64,000 nucleotides of DNA from Motacilla alba alba (lineage: Eukaryota > Chordata > Aves > Passeriformes > Motacillidae): NCBI RefSeq assembly GCF_015832195.1, contig NC_052026.1, positions 9,655,619 to 9,719,618 on the forward strand, written 5' to 3'. Shown piece by piece: positions 23,940 to 35,889 of this stretch. The notes under the pieces are model-generated. The model was not told where the DNA came from, searched no databases, and was given only the letters and a program-made list of their open reading frames with translations. Position 1 is the first letter of the stretch, and every line of letters begins with the position of its first letter. A program made the position numbers and the translations under genes.

Positions 23940-24945
23940 TGCAGGATGCAATGGATCTGGTGAGCAATGTTTGTGAAAGAAGCACTTTTTTCACATTTTA
24001 TTTTGGCCTGTGAGTTATAAATGCTCAATATTGGAGCTGTTTAGATTAAGCATACTGTTTTCCTGGTTGGATGAACATAAATCCTAGAGTTATATTTCCA
24101 GCATAAACAATATTGTAAAATTGAATTTTACCTTGTCATAGACATGTTTTAGGAGTTGCTTAAGGCTTACTATTTACCCAAAAGTTTCTGACAATGAATT
24201 AATTTTCTAGAATATTTTCAAGAAGTGCATGCTAGGAAAATGGATTAATTTAAAATATTGAATAAATATTCATTTTCCCTAAGCTCAAAAGTTTTTCTAT
24301 GTGCCCCTCCTGCGCTGATGTGTTTTTACATTCTTCAATTTTTCCCTAGAAGTGGAAGAAAAAAATCAAATCTGCTCTGTCATCTATCCTAGACAAAAGA
24401 ACCTGGAAAACTTGGGACTTTACTTGAGTGCATTCAAAAAATAACTTTTTTCAGACATTGAAAGTAGTCTGGAAGCTGCTTTTCAAAAAGGAATAGTCAG
24501 TGTCTCAGCCCCCTCCTTCTGCCATTCCTATGCAGATTAGTGACTCATCCCTTAACACAAACCCCGTGCTTGCCTGCAGAGCTCTCATTACCTTTGACAA
24601 CATTTTCGGTCCCTGAACATCTAATTTTCAACTCCGGAGTACACAGATGGGAAAAGAGAGACAGTACTTGTTGCCTTTGAATGATACAGAAACCAAATCC
24701 TATTGTTATTACCTTTCCTTGTCACATTGATGAGAGAGTGATGCTTTCTGTAATGCAACTGTATAACACTGAGATTGTGATCCATTACTTCAAATGGCAC
24801 TTTATGTTCCTACTGTAAAAATTGATGAGAAATATTTTTCTTGAGTGTTTAAAATTATGTATCACAATGTTTTCAACTCACTTCTCAGAACATTTTGTTG
24901 CAATCAGAGGAGAAGATGCTGGGAGATAAAAACCAAACGCAAATA
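23940..24945. other. Non-coding, nothing recognised
   Basis: AT-rich, stops in every frame, no tandem or interspersed repeat recognised. Confidence 0.6.
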
Positions 24946-24949
24946 AACA

Positions 24950-25162
24950 ATGATCCTCTTCCTTTTCTCTGTACTATTTGCATATGAAGTGACAAAAGCA
25001 TCCTGCTGCACCAGGAGAATTCAGATGCTTAAAAATAATGACACCTCAGTGGAATCTTGGATTTGGAATGACACCTCAGTGGAATCTTGGATTTGGAATG
25101 ACACCTCAGTGGAATCTTGGATTTGGAAGGGAGGATCTCCTGACAGTGGCTCTGCTGCATGA
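24950..25162 (+). CDS. Hypothetical 70-residue frame with three 10-residue repeats (doubtful)
   Basis: It starts at a true ATG with A at -3 and A at +4. Residues 2-12 are hydrophobic (ILFLFSVLFAY) and could act as a short signal sequence or anchor. Residues 30-59 are three identical copies of NDTSVESWIW, each with an Asn-Asp-Thr glycosylation sequon, and the end is Gly/Ser-rich. The repeats come from a 30-bp DNA duplication whose length is a multiple of three, so the frame survives. Nothing shows that it is transcribed, it matches no family I know, and the small size makes chance likely. Confidence 0.2.
   Translation: MILFLFSVLFAYEVTKASCCTRRIQMLKNNDTSVESWIWNDTSVESWIWNDTSVESWIWKGGSPDSGSAA
25037..25126 (+). 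repeat. Perfect 30-bp tandem triplication
   Basis: Three identical 30-base units start at 25037, 25067 and 25097, beginning AATGACACCTCAGTGGAATC. The absence of any difference between copies indicates recent duplication or homogenisation. Confidence 0.97.
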
Positions 25163-25164
25163 GG

Positions 25165-28100
25165 CTCCCTGCTGACCTGGAGATTCACCTGCAGCTTTGG
25201 ACATGGCTGGAATTACTCCAGGGGATCTCGGCACCCACATGGAGTCAGTAGATGGAGTCAGATTATGCCAACAGGGCATTTGGAAAGTAATGCAGAGAAA
25301 TAATTCCCTTGAGGACTTTTTGTAGAAGTATTATAACTTCTACTGAAGTAATAGGATGAAATATAAATTTAAAAAAAAAAGATTTCTAGCCTGGCTGCAG
25401 ACATAGAGTGGCTGACACAGTCTAAGGAGGAATTTCTACATTTATAAAAAGGAGATACACGCTGGTACTTACACTAACATCCTTTCTTACATTACTTCTC
25501 TTTTTTCCTCTTTCTGCCCTACACAGACACTCAGAAGTACCAATACACCAAAGTATTAGCTACATCTTGAATCATTTTGAGAATTTTTTAGCCGTGACTC
25601 CAGCTCCTTTGTATCAAATCATAGAGAAGAAAGTGATAATGTATTTCCACCCACAGCACCGTGCTGCAAAGAGTCTTCTGCTGTGAATATATTCTTCTGT
25701 AATTCTTGTAATCCATATTTGATGTTTTGGTGATAGTGTGTGAATTCTGTTGCAGCTGTTGCTCATTAAATATGTTTTACAAAAAGCATTTGGTTTGAGA
25801 TATGGAGTCTCAAAAGTTTGTTCAGTCTCATTTCATGGATTCTAGCCTCTCAACTGGCTGCAACAAGAGGTAAAATTTGAATTTTAATCAAATTCAGATG
25901 ACAAATTTGTGAGTTGAACTCGCATAGGTTTATTTTGTGTCTTCTGCAAAGATATAGTCTTTTTCTGTCCTTTACAACATGTCTAGGATTTATTTTAGTA
26001 GAAGAAACCTATAGGGGCTCTAACTTCCCTCAACCTCTGCCCCCCAGAGTGTCTGCAAGATCAGAAACTGGGAATTTTTTTCACACCAGTGTGCACCAAG
26101 GAACTTTGAAAGGCCTTTTTGCAAAGGTTGGGATTACTATGGAACACATTGAGTATGACTTCTTGTTTGAGACAGGAGTACAATGATACTCCCAATGATT
26201 CTCCATGTAAGAGCCACCAGTTCCATCTGGGTTTGCTCTCAGAAATGCATTTTGAAATTAGAAACATCATTTGTTTCTGGGTGAGCTGCCAGTGCAAAAG
26301 TGAAAACCAGCAAAACCAAAAGCAAATGCTCAGAGAATCTGGGAGAGCAATGAAACCAACTCTTTCAACAGCAGCTAAGCTAAAACCTTATTATCCTTAG
26401 TGGTTGTTTTAAATGTAAGGGAAGAAACATTTTTGACTCAACACCAAATGAATGAAGATTCAGCAAAATAGGGTGGGGTACATGAGCCAGCTGCCTCATC
26501 AGTCCCTTCAGAGGAATGTAGGGTTTCCTTTTTTCTGCCAGATTTTTATATTCATTTGTAATTTTCAAACATATAATAGTTATTTCATTCTGAGTTTCCA
26601 AGGTGTGTCATGAAGACTTTCAAATGCTTTATCATGGAGGCTTTGCTTTCTTTAATGTTATTGTTTCTCTTGTTTTCCAGATTTTTTTAATATAGAGTGC
26701 AAACAAGTCCTTCATGCAGCGAGAGGAGACGGTGAGCCCTTTGTCATTAGAAAAAAGCTTGTAGCTGGAGAGACAATGAGACTGAAGATTCAAATTAAAA
26801 TCTCTATTTTTAAAGGCTTGGGGTAGGCTAATGACGCCTAGGTTTTCTCAGTCACATGAGCTGAATGATCCTCTCTCACTTTGGACATTTCTCTGCATGG
26901 GCCCCTTTGCAGGTCAAAATAATAACTACACAAGGACCCTTGTAGGTGTGCTGCTCATCAGTGCAAGCCTCCAGCACCTCTTCCATTCACTCATTGGCAG
27001 ATGTTTAATGCTGTTACTCAGCTCAGACACACAGGAGCCTCTCTTGTGTAGAGCTTTATAATTCAATGCCAATTACAGAAAGGCTTGCCCTCCACAGGGC
27101 AGGGAGGGTGAGAGTGGCTCTTCAATTCCTTTCACTGGGGTGAGCCTGAATCATAGGATACAGTTTTGGATGAAGCAACAAATAAACAGGAGCTTTTCAG
27201 GTATTTCCACATCTGTTGTCATCACAGAGCAAAGAGATCTCGGCTGAGCCTCAGTCTAGACTGAGCAACGTCCCTTTTTAAAAACAGGCTTGCACCTTTT
27301 TCTGAGCCACACCAGCCCTGGAAGTCAAGGCACAGGGAAATAGCCTCTGCTCCTTCTCTTGGGACCTTTTAAGTGACAGAGCTAAGGATGAATAATTTAT
27401 CTGTACCTGAAAACTAATTGCAATTTAAAATATAGAACTGACAATTCTTTCCAAAGCTGAGCAAGTCTGTACCTCCTGCATCTCCTGGATCTTCCACTCT
27501 GTTTCACTTTCTCTTTCAGGGGTTGAACGAAAAACAAAATCAAAAATCAGCCAAGAATCAGACATAGTTGCAAAAAAGAGAAGAGATTTTAGTTTCCCTT
27601 AAATGAATGCAAACACTGCATGGCACACAAAGCAAGTACTGATCATGCCCACCTGTCAGCTTCCAAATATACAGCAAATACATGGTAAATATTGTCTAAG
27701 GTGCAAGGGTCAGACAGGAACTGTCACTGCATGTGTCAGTCTGTCACTTTATTAAAAAAGGTATTCTAAATTCTTAAATAAACATTACTGCAAAAATGAT
27801 AAATTGGCATATCAAAAAGCTGCTCAGCTGTATCTTTCACTGAAAAAATATCTTTAAGTAGATTTTAAAAAATATTGGGAATTTTAGTTACTTGATTGAT
27901 AACCTTGCTTTTGGAAATAACTCTCCCTTGACTCATTACCCCAAATATCCTTCAGCATCAGTCTGAGGACCTCCAGATCTCACCACAAGCTTTTCATTCC
28001 CTGGATTAGGAAGCACAGGTTTTGCAGGCCAAATTTTCCAAACACCAGGAGCCTCTTCCTAGCAACTAAAGGTGCAGGCCCTTGAGGACCCCAGGCTACC

Positions 28101-31100
28101 ACCAGCCCACTTAGGCATTAATCTGCCTCTGTAGGTACCTCTGTATCCCAGCCCCTGTGGAAACACCTGCCAGCCCTAAGGAGCACTCGTTAACCTCACC
28201 TTGCTCAGGATTAAATCCAATTTAAACACCAGATGTCAGTGTTGTGCTTATGTTACACTTGTTTTGGGAGATGTCTTCTTTCCCCGATGAAAATTGTACG
28301 ACTAAAGCAAAATAGTTTTCATTCTTTTAACTGCACTGTATCACATAATATATTACATAATTCTGTTTTTAAAAGCAAACTGCCCCCTCTGGATCCACTG
28401 GCACACCAATTACAGCAGAGGCATTAGGGCTCTGGCATGATATGAATCAATCATATCCCACTTCCTTTAAAACAGTGGAAAAAGTAAGATTTGCAACTAC
28501 ATTATGATTATTTCCCTCTATGTTCTTGAAGAGAAGAGTAAGCAGTGGTTTACTCTGATATCCACTAGACCTGAGTGTGCTGTCACTGACAGCTGGGCCT
28601 GGGCTCAGAGGGGCTTTGCTCCACAGCTCTGCTCCAGCCCTGCAGAGCCGCTCTCCTGCTTTCAGCAGAGGGCTCTGTTGGGAAAAAAAATTCTACTGAA
28701 ACGACAGAAAGGTAAGTTAAACAAAACCATATCTGCCCATTGAACAGAACATATCTCTGACCATGTCTATTGAAGCCACAAAAACCCCAACAGAAAGGAA
28801 ATGGAAATAGTTTGTCACCAGACATATAATATGTTTTAATTTCAGACCTTCAGAGCAATACTTAATGGCTTTTCTTTTATACAAGAGCCCAAACTTCTGT
28901 GATTTGAACTTTCACACTATTTTCTCAAATGAGCAGGAGGAAAATCCCACATCTCCCTGTTAGCTTCCATTAAAAAGTCAGTTCAGTATGAACTAAAATA
29001 GAGACAGATATCATTGTTCATGTTACACAAATGTAGAAATATTTTTGAATTGAGTTTTCAGAACTAAAATAGACACTAACCAACTTTATCCACAAAAAAA
29101 TCTATGAATTCTTTGTATTTTGTTTATTAGGTAACTGTACTCAGGATGGCAAATGTTGGAATAACACCGTTTGTGTTGTTTTCAGCTTGTTCCACAAGAT
29201 GGTGTCATAAGATTTGAGCTGCCAGAAACAGTCGTTGATTTAGTAATTAAATTTATTTCTGTAGTGATTAGATCAGATTCAAAAGAATAAAGCTATATTT
29301 CAGAACTGTCTTTGAACCTCCTACCATAAGTTTCACCCCCAAAGTTACAAACAGTGAGGAAGAGCTGACCACAGACTGTATTTTCTATTGATGGATTATG
29401 CAGTTCAGTCAAGAGCAATAGCCAGTTTTAATATCTGCAAAGAATGGTAACATATTTAAATCATTCTAGCCCAAGAGTGACTAAATGGTGACTCAACAAG
29501 AAAAAAGAACTTAGACCTTTGCTGCCCAATATTTGGTACACTAAGGAAAAGAAATGGAGGAAGAGCAGACCCCATTATATAACATGTAATCATTCAGGGG
29601 CGTGTGCATGAGTACTGTGTGAGCTGTGCATGAAACAAGCATCTGATAAACACCTCTAGGAGCTACCATGTCACTTGGGAAGGAAAATGAGCTGTCTTTA
29701 ATATTTGGGTTTTTTTTTCTCCTACCCTTCAATGCTTTTTCACTGAAACAGGAAGGGGCAAGTGAAATCTTAAAACCAACAGAAATATAGCAGCTCCTTC
29801 AGGGAGAGGCAGCATGGAGAATAAGGCAGTTAATATCCCATGTGATGCCAGCAGTTTTCTAAATCACATCCAATTAAAGCTTAGATCAAAAGCAGGTATT
29901 GCAGCAAGTGGAATTTACCCCTTCACTCCTCTTCCCAACCCTTCCATTGCCTTTGCTGTGATGCACAAGTGTCTCTAGCTCAGAGCAAACACAGCCAGAT
30001 TGCATCAGCTGCAGAAAGAATCTTTTCAACCTCTTTTTTTTCAAAACAAACAAAAACAGCCTCCTCCCAGGCAATTTCTGCTGCCTTTCATGTCATTCAT
30101 ACTTGCCACGGATTATGTTGTACAGAACTCAAAGCCTAATTATGTTTCTCTCCCATACACACAAACATCATCCTGGGAGCAAGCAAGCAGACCTATCTTG
30201 AGAATTTTTGGTAGAAATTAAAGTAACTATTTATTAACCTTACCCCTCCAAATGCAGAATACAGACAAAAAAGACTTAGATTTCCTCTTATATTTGATGA
30301 AATCAAGCTGTGGAGACAGCTGAGGTTTTTAGCCCTTGTCCTCTATATTGTCTACCTACTTTAAGCTATCATGGCTTCTACTTAATGATTAATAATTTTT
30401 TTGGAGGTGAACAGTTTGCCTACTCAGGCATGTCATCTGTGTTGTGAGTTGATACCTAAAGAAAACTTGTGTCTCTCTTTTACAGTAGTCTGCCTGTCAG
30501 AAAAGTGAATTGTATGATCGCCTGTTATCCATTGGCCATATTTTGGTTGCCATAGCTTGGACACAAAGTAAGACCCTTACATACTAAGTTACAAAAAGCA
30601 CCATGAAACAGACCACAAATAGAAATGACCTCAATAGAAATCCAGCAGCTATTTTTGTCATGTTGCATGAGAACAGTATTATGAAAGGGCTTTGAAGAAT
30701 TATCAAATCAGTAGCTTTAACAAAGGTAATTTCAGAGTGCTACAGATATTTCTCAAGCATAATGCAATGATAATCTTCAGTTTATCATTAGAAGAAGCCA
30801 TTGATTGCATGAATGAGGCCCAGAAACTGTCAATTATTCTATGGAAAATAATTAAAGATGTACACAAGGACTTTTGAAAGTAGGAGCATCTCAGGTGGAG
30901 CTTGGAAAGCTGCTAGCAGTCTAAGTGCCCAAATCTCTATAATTGGCCTCTGGAGAGTTTTAAATTCCTGGGTTATGTCACAAATTACACATTATTCCTT
31001 CCCTTTAGGAGCATCTGTGAAATCCTAACAGGCGAACAGGTTGGCAAATTTAGGCTGCATCTTTTTCCTGTCTCATGGACTATTTTTATCCTGCTGTGAA

Positions 31101-31265
31101 TTTTCCACAATTACAATTACTTTTATTCACTAAGTATAAGATGGATTAGCCACTTCCTTGGCAGCAGGTAGTTTAAGAAGCAAGCATAACAGCCTCTCAC
31201 CCTAAACTTCATTTGCTCTTGCTCCTCAGAGAATGCCTAAGGCTTGGAGTGTGCAACTGGAGGCC
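25165..31265. other. Long unique non-coding stretch
   Basis: No gene is recognised. Poly(A) of 10 bases occurs near 25371. A segment at about 28020-28200 has a less AT-rich, repeat-like look but I cannot name a family. Frames such as 25914-26186 and 28504-28743 have no domain content. Confidence 0.55.
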
Positions 31266-31272
31266 AGGGATG

Positions 31273-31302
31273 GGCTAGTGCCAAGGCTAGATGGCACTAG
31301 CC
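31273..31302. repeat. Perfect 10-bp inverted repeat (stable hairpin)
   Basis: Arms GGCTAGTGCC (31273-31282) and GGCACTAGCC (31293-31302) are exact reverse complements around the loop AAGGCTAGAT. The stem can extend inward by one A-T pair and outward by a G-T and a T-A pair. CTAG occurs in both arms and the loop. The stem is GC-richer than the surrounding DNA. Its role is unknown: it could be a structured RNA element, a chance palindrome or a remnant of a small inverted-repeat element. Confidence 0.85.
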
Positions 31303-31304
31303 TA

Positions 31305-34300
31305 GGGGGTTTTATGCTGATGATTCACAATCCTGCCATGCTCAGTATTATCCTCAGCTTCAATTAGTAAATAAAAACACCACAAATGTTACTGCAAAGT
31401 CACAGAAAAATTATCTTCTGCAAACATGTCCTATACTTGTAAATAATAATTGTGTCTAATAATTTAACAAAAATCTCTTGCTCTGACATCACAGTCTTGT
31501 CTGCGGACACGTTGGGATGCCCCTGTTTGTCTGTGATGAGGGTGGAGCAGGGGAGGGAAGCAGAATGGAGGGAGCTGCAGCTCAGCTTGGTCCCTGCTGG
31601 CCACCAGGCACGTGCTCTGCAGGGACCTGCACTCACTGCACCCCTCAAGAGAGGTCCTAGAGCTTCTCAACAGCACAGTGGGATGGACGGGGGTGAAAGG
31701 CTCAAAGAAACAACACCCCAGATCATCTGAGGATGGAATTAGTGAGGAGGTGGTGATACCAATCAGGTAGGGTTTAGTGGTGTCCAGGCACAGGTCATGG
31801 GAGAAGGGGCTGTAACCCTTTGCCAGCTGAGAGCACTCCATTGCACTGTTCTGAGCTCTGCCTGGGATCTTGGGCTAAATGAAGTCATCATCTGCCAAGA
31901 ACCTCCTTCCCAACATTAGAAAGCCTTTCAGTGAAAAATCAGCTCCAAGTTTTCCTTTCAGAGGCAGGCTGAGTGAGAAATTGTTACATAAACTCTGAAG
32001 ACACTTCCAAACTTCAGTTACCGCATATCACCCAGACTTTGGCTCAGCTCTGTTTGCACTCAGGAAGAAACCACACACACACTCAACCAAGAAAGTTCCC
32101 ACAGTCTTTTGGAGGTAGACTCCACTAGCTCTTCCTTTCACTCTTCCAGCCAAGCCTCAGACAAGATGCTGTCTTTATTTCCTCTAGAACTTCCCTCAAG
32201 TTCAGCGCACCAGGCAATGTGGAGTGCATGCTCCCACACAGCAACTTCTGCCAAGCCTTTGCTGTGTTTGTGGGCATGGTGTGGCTTGGGCTGCACAGCT
32301 CTGCAGCCTCAGGTCCCACTTGCACAGCCAGCCTGTCCCCACGAGCACCACCACAGCCACTGAGAGCACCAGAACCACACCAATGGCTGAGCTAAATAAT
32401 CACCTGATGGGCTTCAATGCTGAGGCTGACTCAGACAGAGAATTTTTAACTCTGGAAAATACTCCCTGGTGATCTGATAGACTCCCCAGTTCATTGGCTT
32501 TCAGGGCAATGCCCAAGGCTTATATGTTTATTGATGCTTTTGCTTGGAGATGTTGGTGATGATTTATATACCTTTATTGAGGACATGTTGAAGGAGTTTG
32601 CTCAGTTGAAACTAGTCAATATGTTCTTATTTTGTTGTTATCTTTGTATACATGCCAAGAACCCTAGTGATGAGTGCACTTTATAAATTGTAAAATAAAT
32701 AAATTTATGCTAAACCATGGAGTTATTTATGGCTCAGAGTACTAACTTAGCTGAGACAGCAAACTGATGTTATTGGAACCTAATTCATTCTCAGACTTCC
32801 AGGAGCGAGTAATGAGTCAATTATTCCAGTGTGACATGAAAACCTTATTTATGGGCTCATTGATTAAGCATATGTATGTGTTATTTACTTACAATATTGA
32901 CTCATTTAAAAAAAAAAAAAAGGAAGAAAAATTTCTTTGTAATCCATTAAACCTTGTTTTCTCTCTGGAATAACATTTCCCAAGCCTAGCATTAAAAACA
33001 AATCAGGAACTGAAAAGAATCAGACTTAGAAGAGCCTCTGGTTTACTCAATCAGAGTGAAAGGTAGTTATTCCCATTCCTAGTAGCAGCTTTGGTTATGC
33101 ACTTGTACCAGGATTTTGGAATCTTCCTGTTCCCTGGCATGTGCCACATGCTTGCATCTCTCAGTGCACTAGGGTTTCCTGTAGAGAAGCAATCATTACT
33201 GGAAGTCACTACCCAGAATTTGCTCACCCACTGCTAAAATCCTGAATAATATACAAAGCAGGAAACAAGAATGATGAAAATTCTTGTGATTTTTAGGGAA
33301 AGGCACCATTCCAATTCCTGCAAAAGTGTTTGAAACACTTGATAGATAATAGTTCAAGAACATGGCTGCAATAGAGAGCAGGCTCAGTGTCCCTTTTCAG
33401 GAGCTCCTCTTTCACCTAAGTCTAAGGCAGGATGCTCTGTGCAGACTGCTCTAAAATCCCTGTTGCACCAGCCCTGAAACCACATCTAATGATGGGCATT
33501 GCTTCCAACACCCTGGGAGCATGCTCCAGATGAGGAGCCATTCAGAGAGGAATTCTTTCCCTACAGCCAGCTGGGATTAAAGTGAACCTAGACTGTTTAA
33601 GGAAGTTCCCCCTCTGTCCCATAATTCCATGTACCTTTCCAAATGTGGTTTAAAACAAATAAAGGGGATTTTTCCCAATCATTGAATAGCATTTGCATGT
33701 TACATACATCTCAATCAGGCCTCTCAGTGCACCAATTACTGTTGACTTTAGGATGTTCTCTTAATGATTTAATGTGTTCCTCTCCTTCAGTTGTTCTAAC
33801 TGGGAACATAGAAAAAACAATGTACTCATATTACAAGTTTCAACTTCAGTGAGTCTCTTGCCAGAGCGTATTTTAGGTGTTAGCAATTTAACCTAGTGCA
33901 CCAATATGAAACTGCAACCCAGGTGGAGGTAGGTGTTAGAATAAAAAGCTGCACCCATAGGTTCCTCTGATATATTAGACACTATAAAACCATTTTTGCT
34001 GTCATGGGTTCCACCTCTTACTGGTGGTTTTCTGAAGGTTGTAGCTTTCCCCCCTCTTTTCTACTATTTCAATAATTCCTCAGAGGCGGCAGTAAAGGAC
34101 TTTTGCATAAAGTAAGTTTAAATGCCAACTTGTGCATGGTGACAATGACAGACCTCTTACAGTTCTCATGATTCAGGCAGAGTACAAGAAAGTAAATAGT
34201 CTCAAGGCTATTAACTATGACTAAAAATGTGCATGTCTCATTTGTCATCAGTCAAGACTAGAGCCATGGTTTTGTCAAGCTGTTTTTCTAAACCTTACAT

Positions 34301-35805
34301 ATTCTTTACAATTAGGTGTTAAAACTAACGAAGCTTAACATATAAGAACAGGGAAACTTTAAGCAGTACATTTGGATGTTTCTATATTCCAGTGAAAGGT
34401 GCTTATTTAAATGAGATGCAAAACAGCAAGAGAAGACAGTTTAGAAGAAGGACTATTTTAGAGACATTTTGCATAATCTATGAATAAATCTATTCACTTT
34501 TCACCACTTAAAACAAAAGAATCACAATTTCTTATATCCCAGTCCTAGTTACCCTCTAACAATAATAAAAGTAGATAGACTACAATAATAGAGTGACTTT
34601 ACCAGCACCCTTTATAAAACTGATTCCTTTCTAGCTTTCCAGATTGGCTGTTAAAAGAGCCAGATCTTGAAAACCTGAACTTCCCAGCAACCACATGATC
34701 AAAAAACCCTCAAATCAGCTCTAATTCTGGAGTCAGAGCTCAGAGTGCTCCATCCCAACATCAACACCCTCCTATCAGTTCCAAGTTTAAGCTGAAGTGC
34801 CCCAATAGCACCTGCAGAACTGCACAAAGAGAGAAATGCTTTTAACAGGCAGGCAGGTGCAGACATTTAGGTCTTCAGAAAGCAAAGTTAAATAATTCTA
34901 GTCATTAAAAGCCAGTATATATCCCAGAACATCTGTAGCTCTGCTCACAGAGACTCTTTCCCAAATGTATTCACTGCAGAGCATCTCATCACCTCTTGCA
35001 CAGGCTGCAGAAGCAAATATCATCTCTTCAGGCAGATCAAGCGGCAAAAGCTTCATCCTGTTACAGCAACTCTACACACAAGAGCGGATTTCAGCCATGA
35101 CATCAGTTGCAAGTTCTGATGGCAATGGACAGACAAGGACATAAGGGGTAAATATTATACTTTATCTTCAGTTGATTCCCTCACTTGACATCATCTTTAA
35201 GCATACTAGGGCTTAGACTTTCACATTGGCCAAGCACAAAGTAATGCATTCAAAACCACTTCTCAATAGCATTGACATTCACACAATACTGCTGCCATCT
35301 TACTTAAATTGACATCCCTACACACACTACTGATGAAAGGAAAGCTTTCCAATCACAGGAGTTGTTCTTCAGGACACAGAAACACCTCAAAGCCCCAGTA
35401 AAGGTGAAGAAGACAGCAGTGCTCAGTCAGCTCTGCTGCCCTCCATTGTGTCCAGCACAGCCAGCAGGAATATGTCAGAAACTGCCTGCCTGGAACATCA
35501 TGCCTGCTTATCTGCCAGCCACCTGATCCTCATAAAATGGTTTTGAGCTTTACTAGGCTCACTTCTTCCCTTAATATGCTGCTACAACAGTGAGCAGAAA
35601 GAATCCCGCTCGTGTCTTCTTGCAATTTACAGTTGGTAACACTCTGCCACAGAAATATCCACAGCATATTAAAGCTAGAGAGAATCTTGATAAGAAATAT
35701 CTATTAAATTAAGAGGCTCCAATGATTGGACTAAAATACCTTTATAAACATTTACTTATTTGTGATATATTTTAAGTGAAACCTAATTCTCAATCCCCAT
35801 ATGGG
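31305..35805. other. Unique non-coding stretch
   Basis: A GC-richer patch at about 31500-31700 carries frames on both strands without domains. A run of 14 A lies at 32908-32921. A diffuse repeat-like segment at about 33370-33620 has weak CR1-like words but is not assigned. Confidence 0.55.
33324..33340. repeat. 17-bp palindrome
   Basis: AAGTGTTT (33324-33331), a central G, then AAACACTT (33333-33340): perfect eight-base arms around one base. This could be a dimeric transcription-factor site or chance. Confidence 0.8.
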
Positions 35806-35807
35806 TC

Positions 35808-35886
35808 ACTCGCTTAGGAGGTGGGACTAGGTCATCCTTGTGGGTTCCTTTTAACTAAGAACATTCTGAGAACATTCTGTGATTCA
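35808..35886 (+). mobile_element. CR1 LINE tail scrap (plus strand)
   Basis: The last ~75 bases of a CR1 are present: 'cttaggaggtgggactagg', 'tcatccttgtgggttcc', 'ttttaactaagaacattctg' and a tail ATTCTGTGATTC. The final AACATTCTG is duplicated in direct orientation (35870 and 35880). Nothing 5' of this remains. Confidence 0.8.
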
Positions 35887-35889
35887 TGT

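Noticed and set aside
23683..23994. Minus-strand frame with an alternating Cys-Val run
   Set aside because: It is the translation of the AC microsatellite.
28020..28200. Repeat-like, less AT-rich segment
   Set aside because: It has the feel of an old SINE or LINE piece, but I cannot match an ordered set of blocks to any family.
33370..33620. Possible diverged CR1 segment
   Set aside because: Only scattered words resemble CR1, in inconsistent order; not enough to call.
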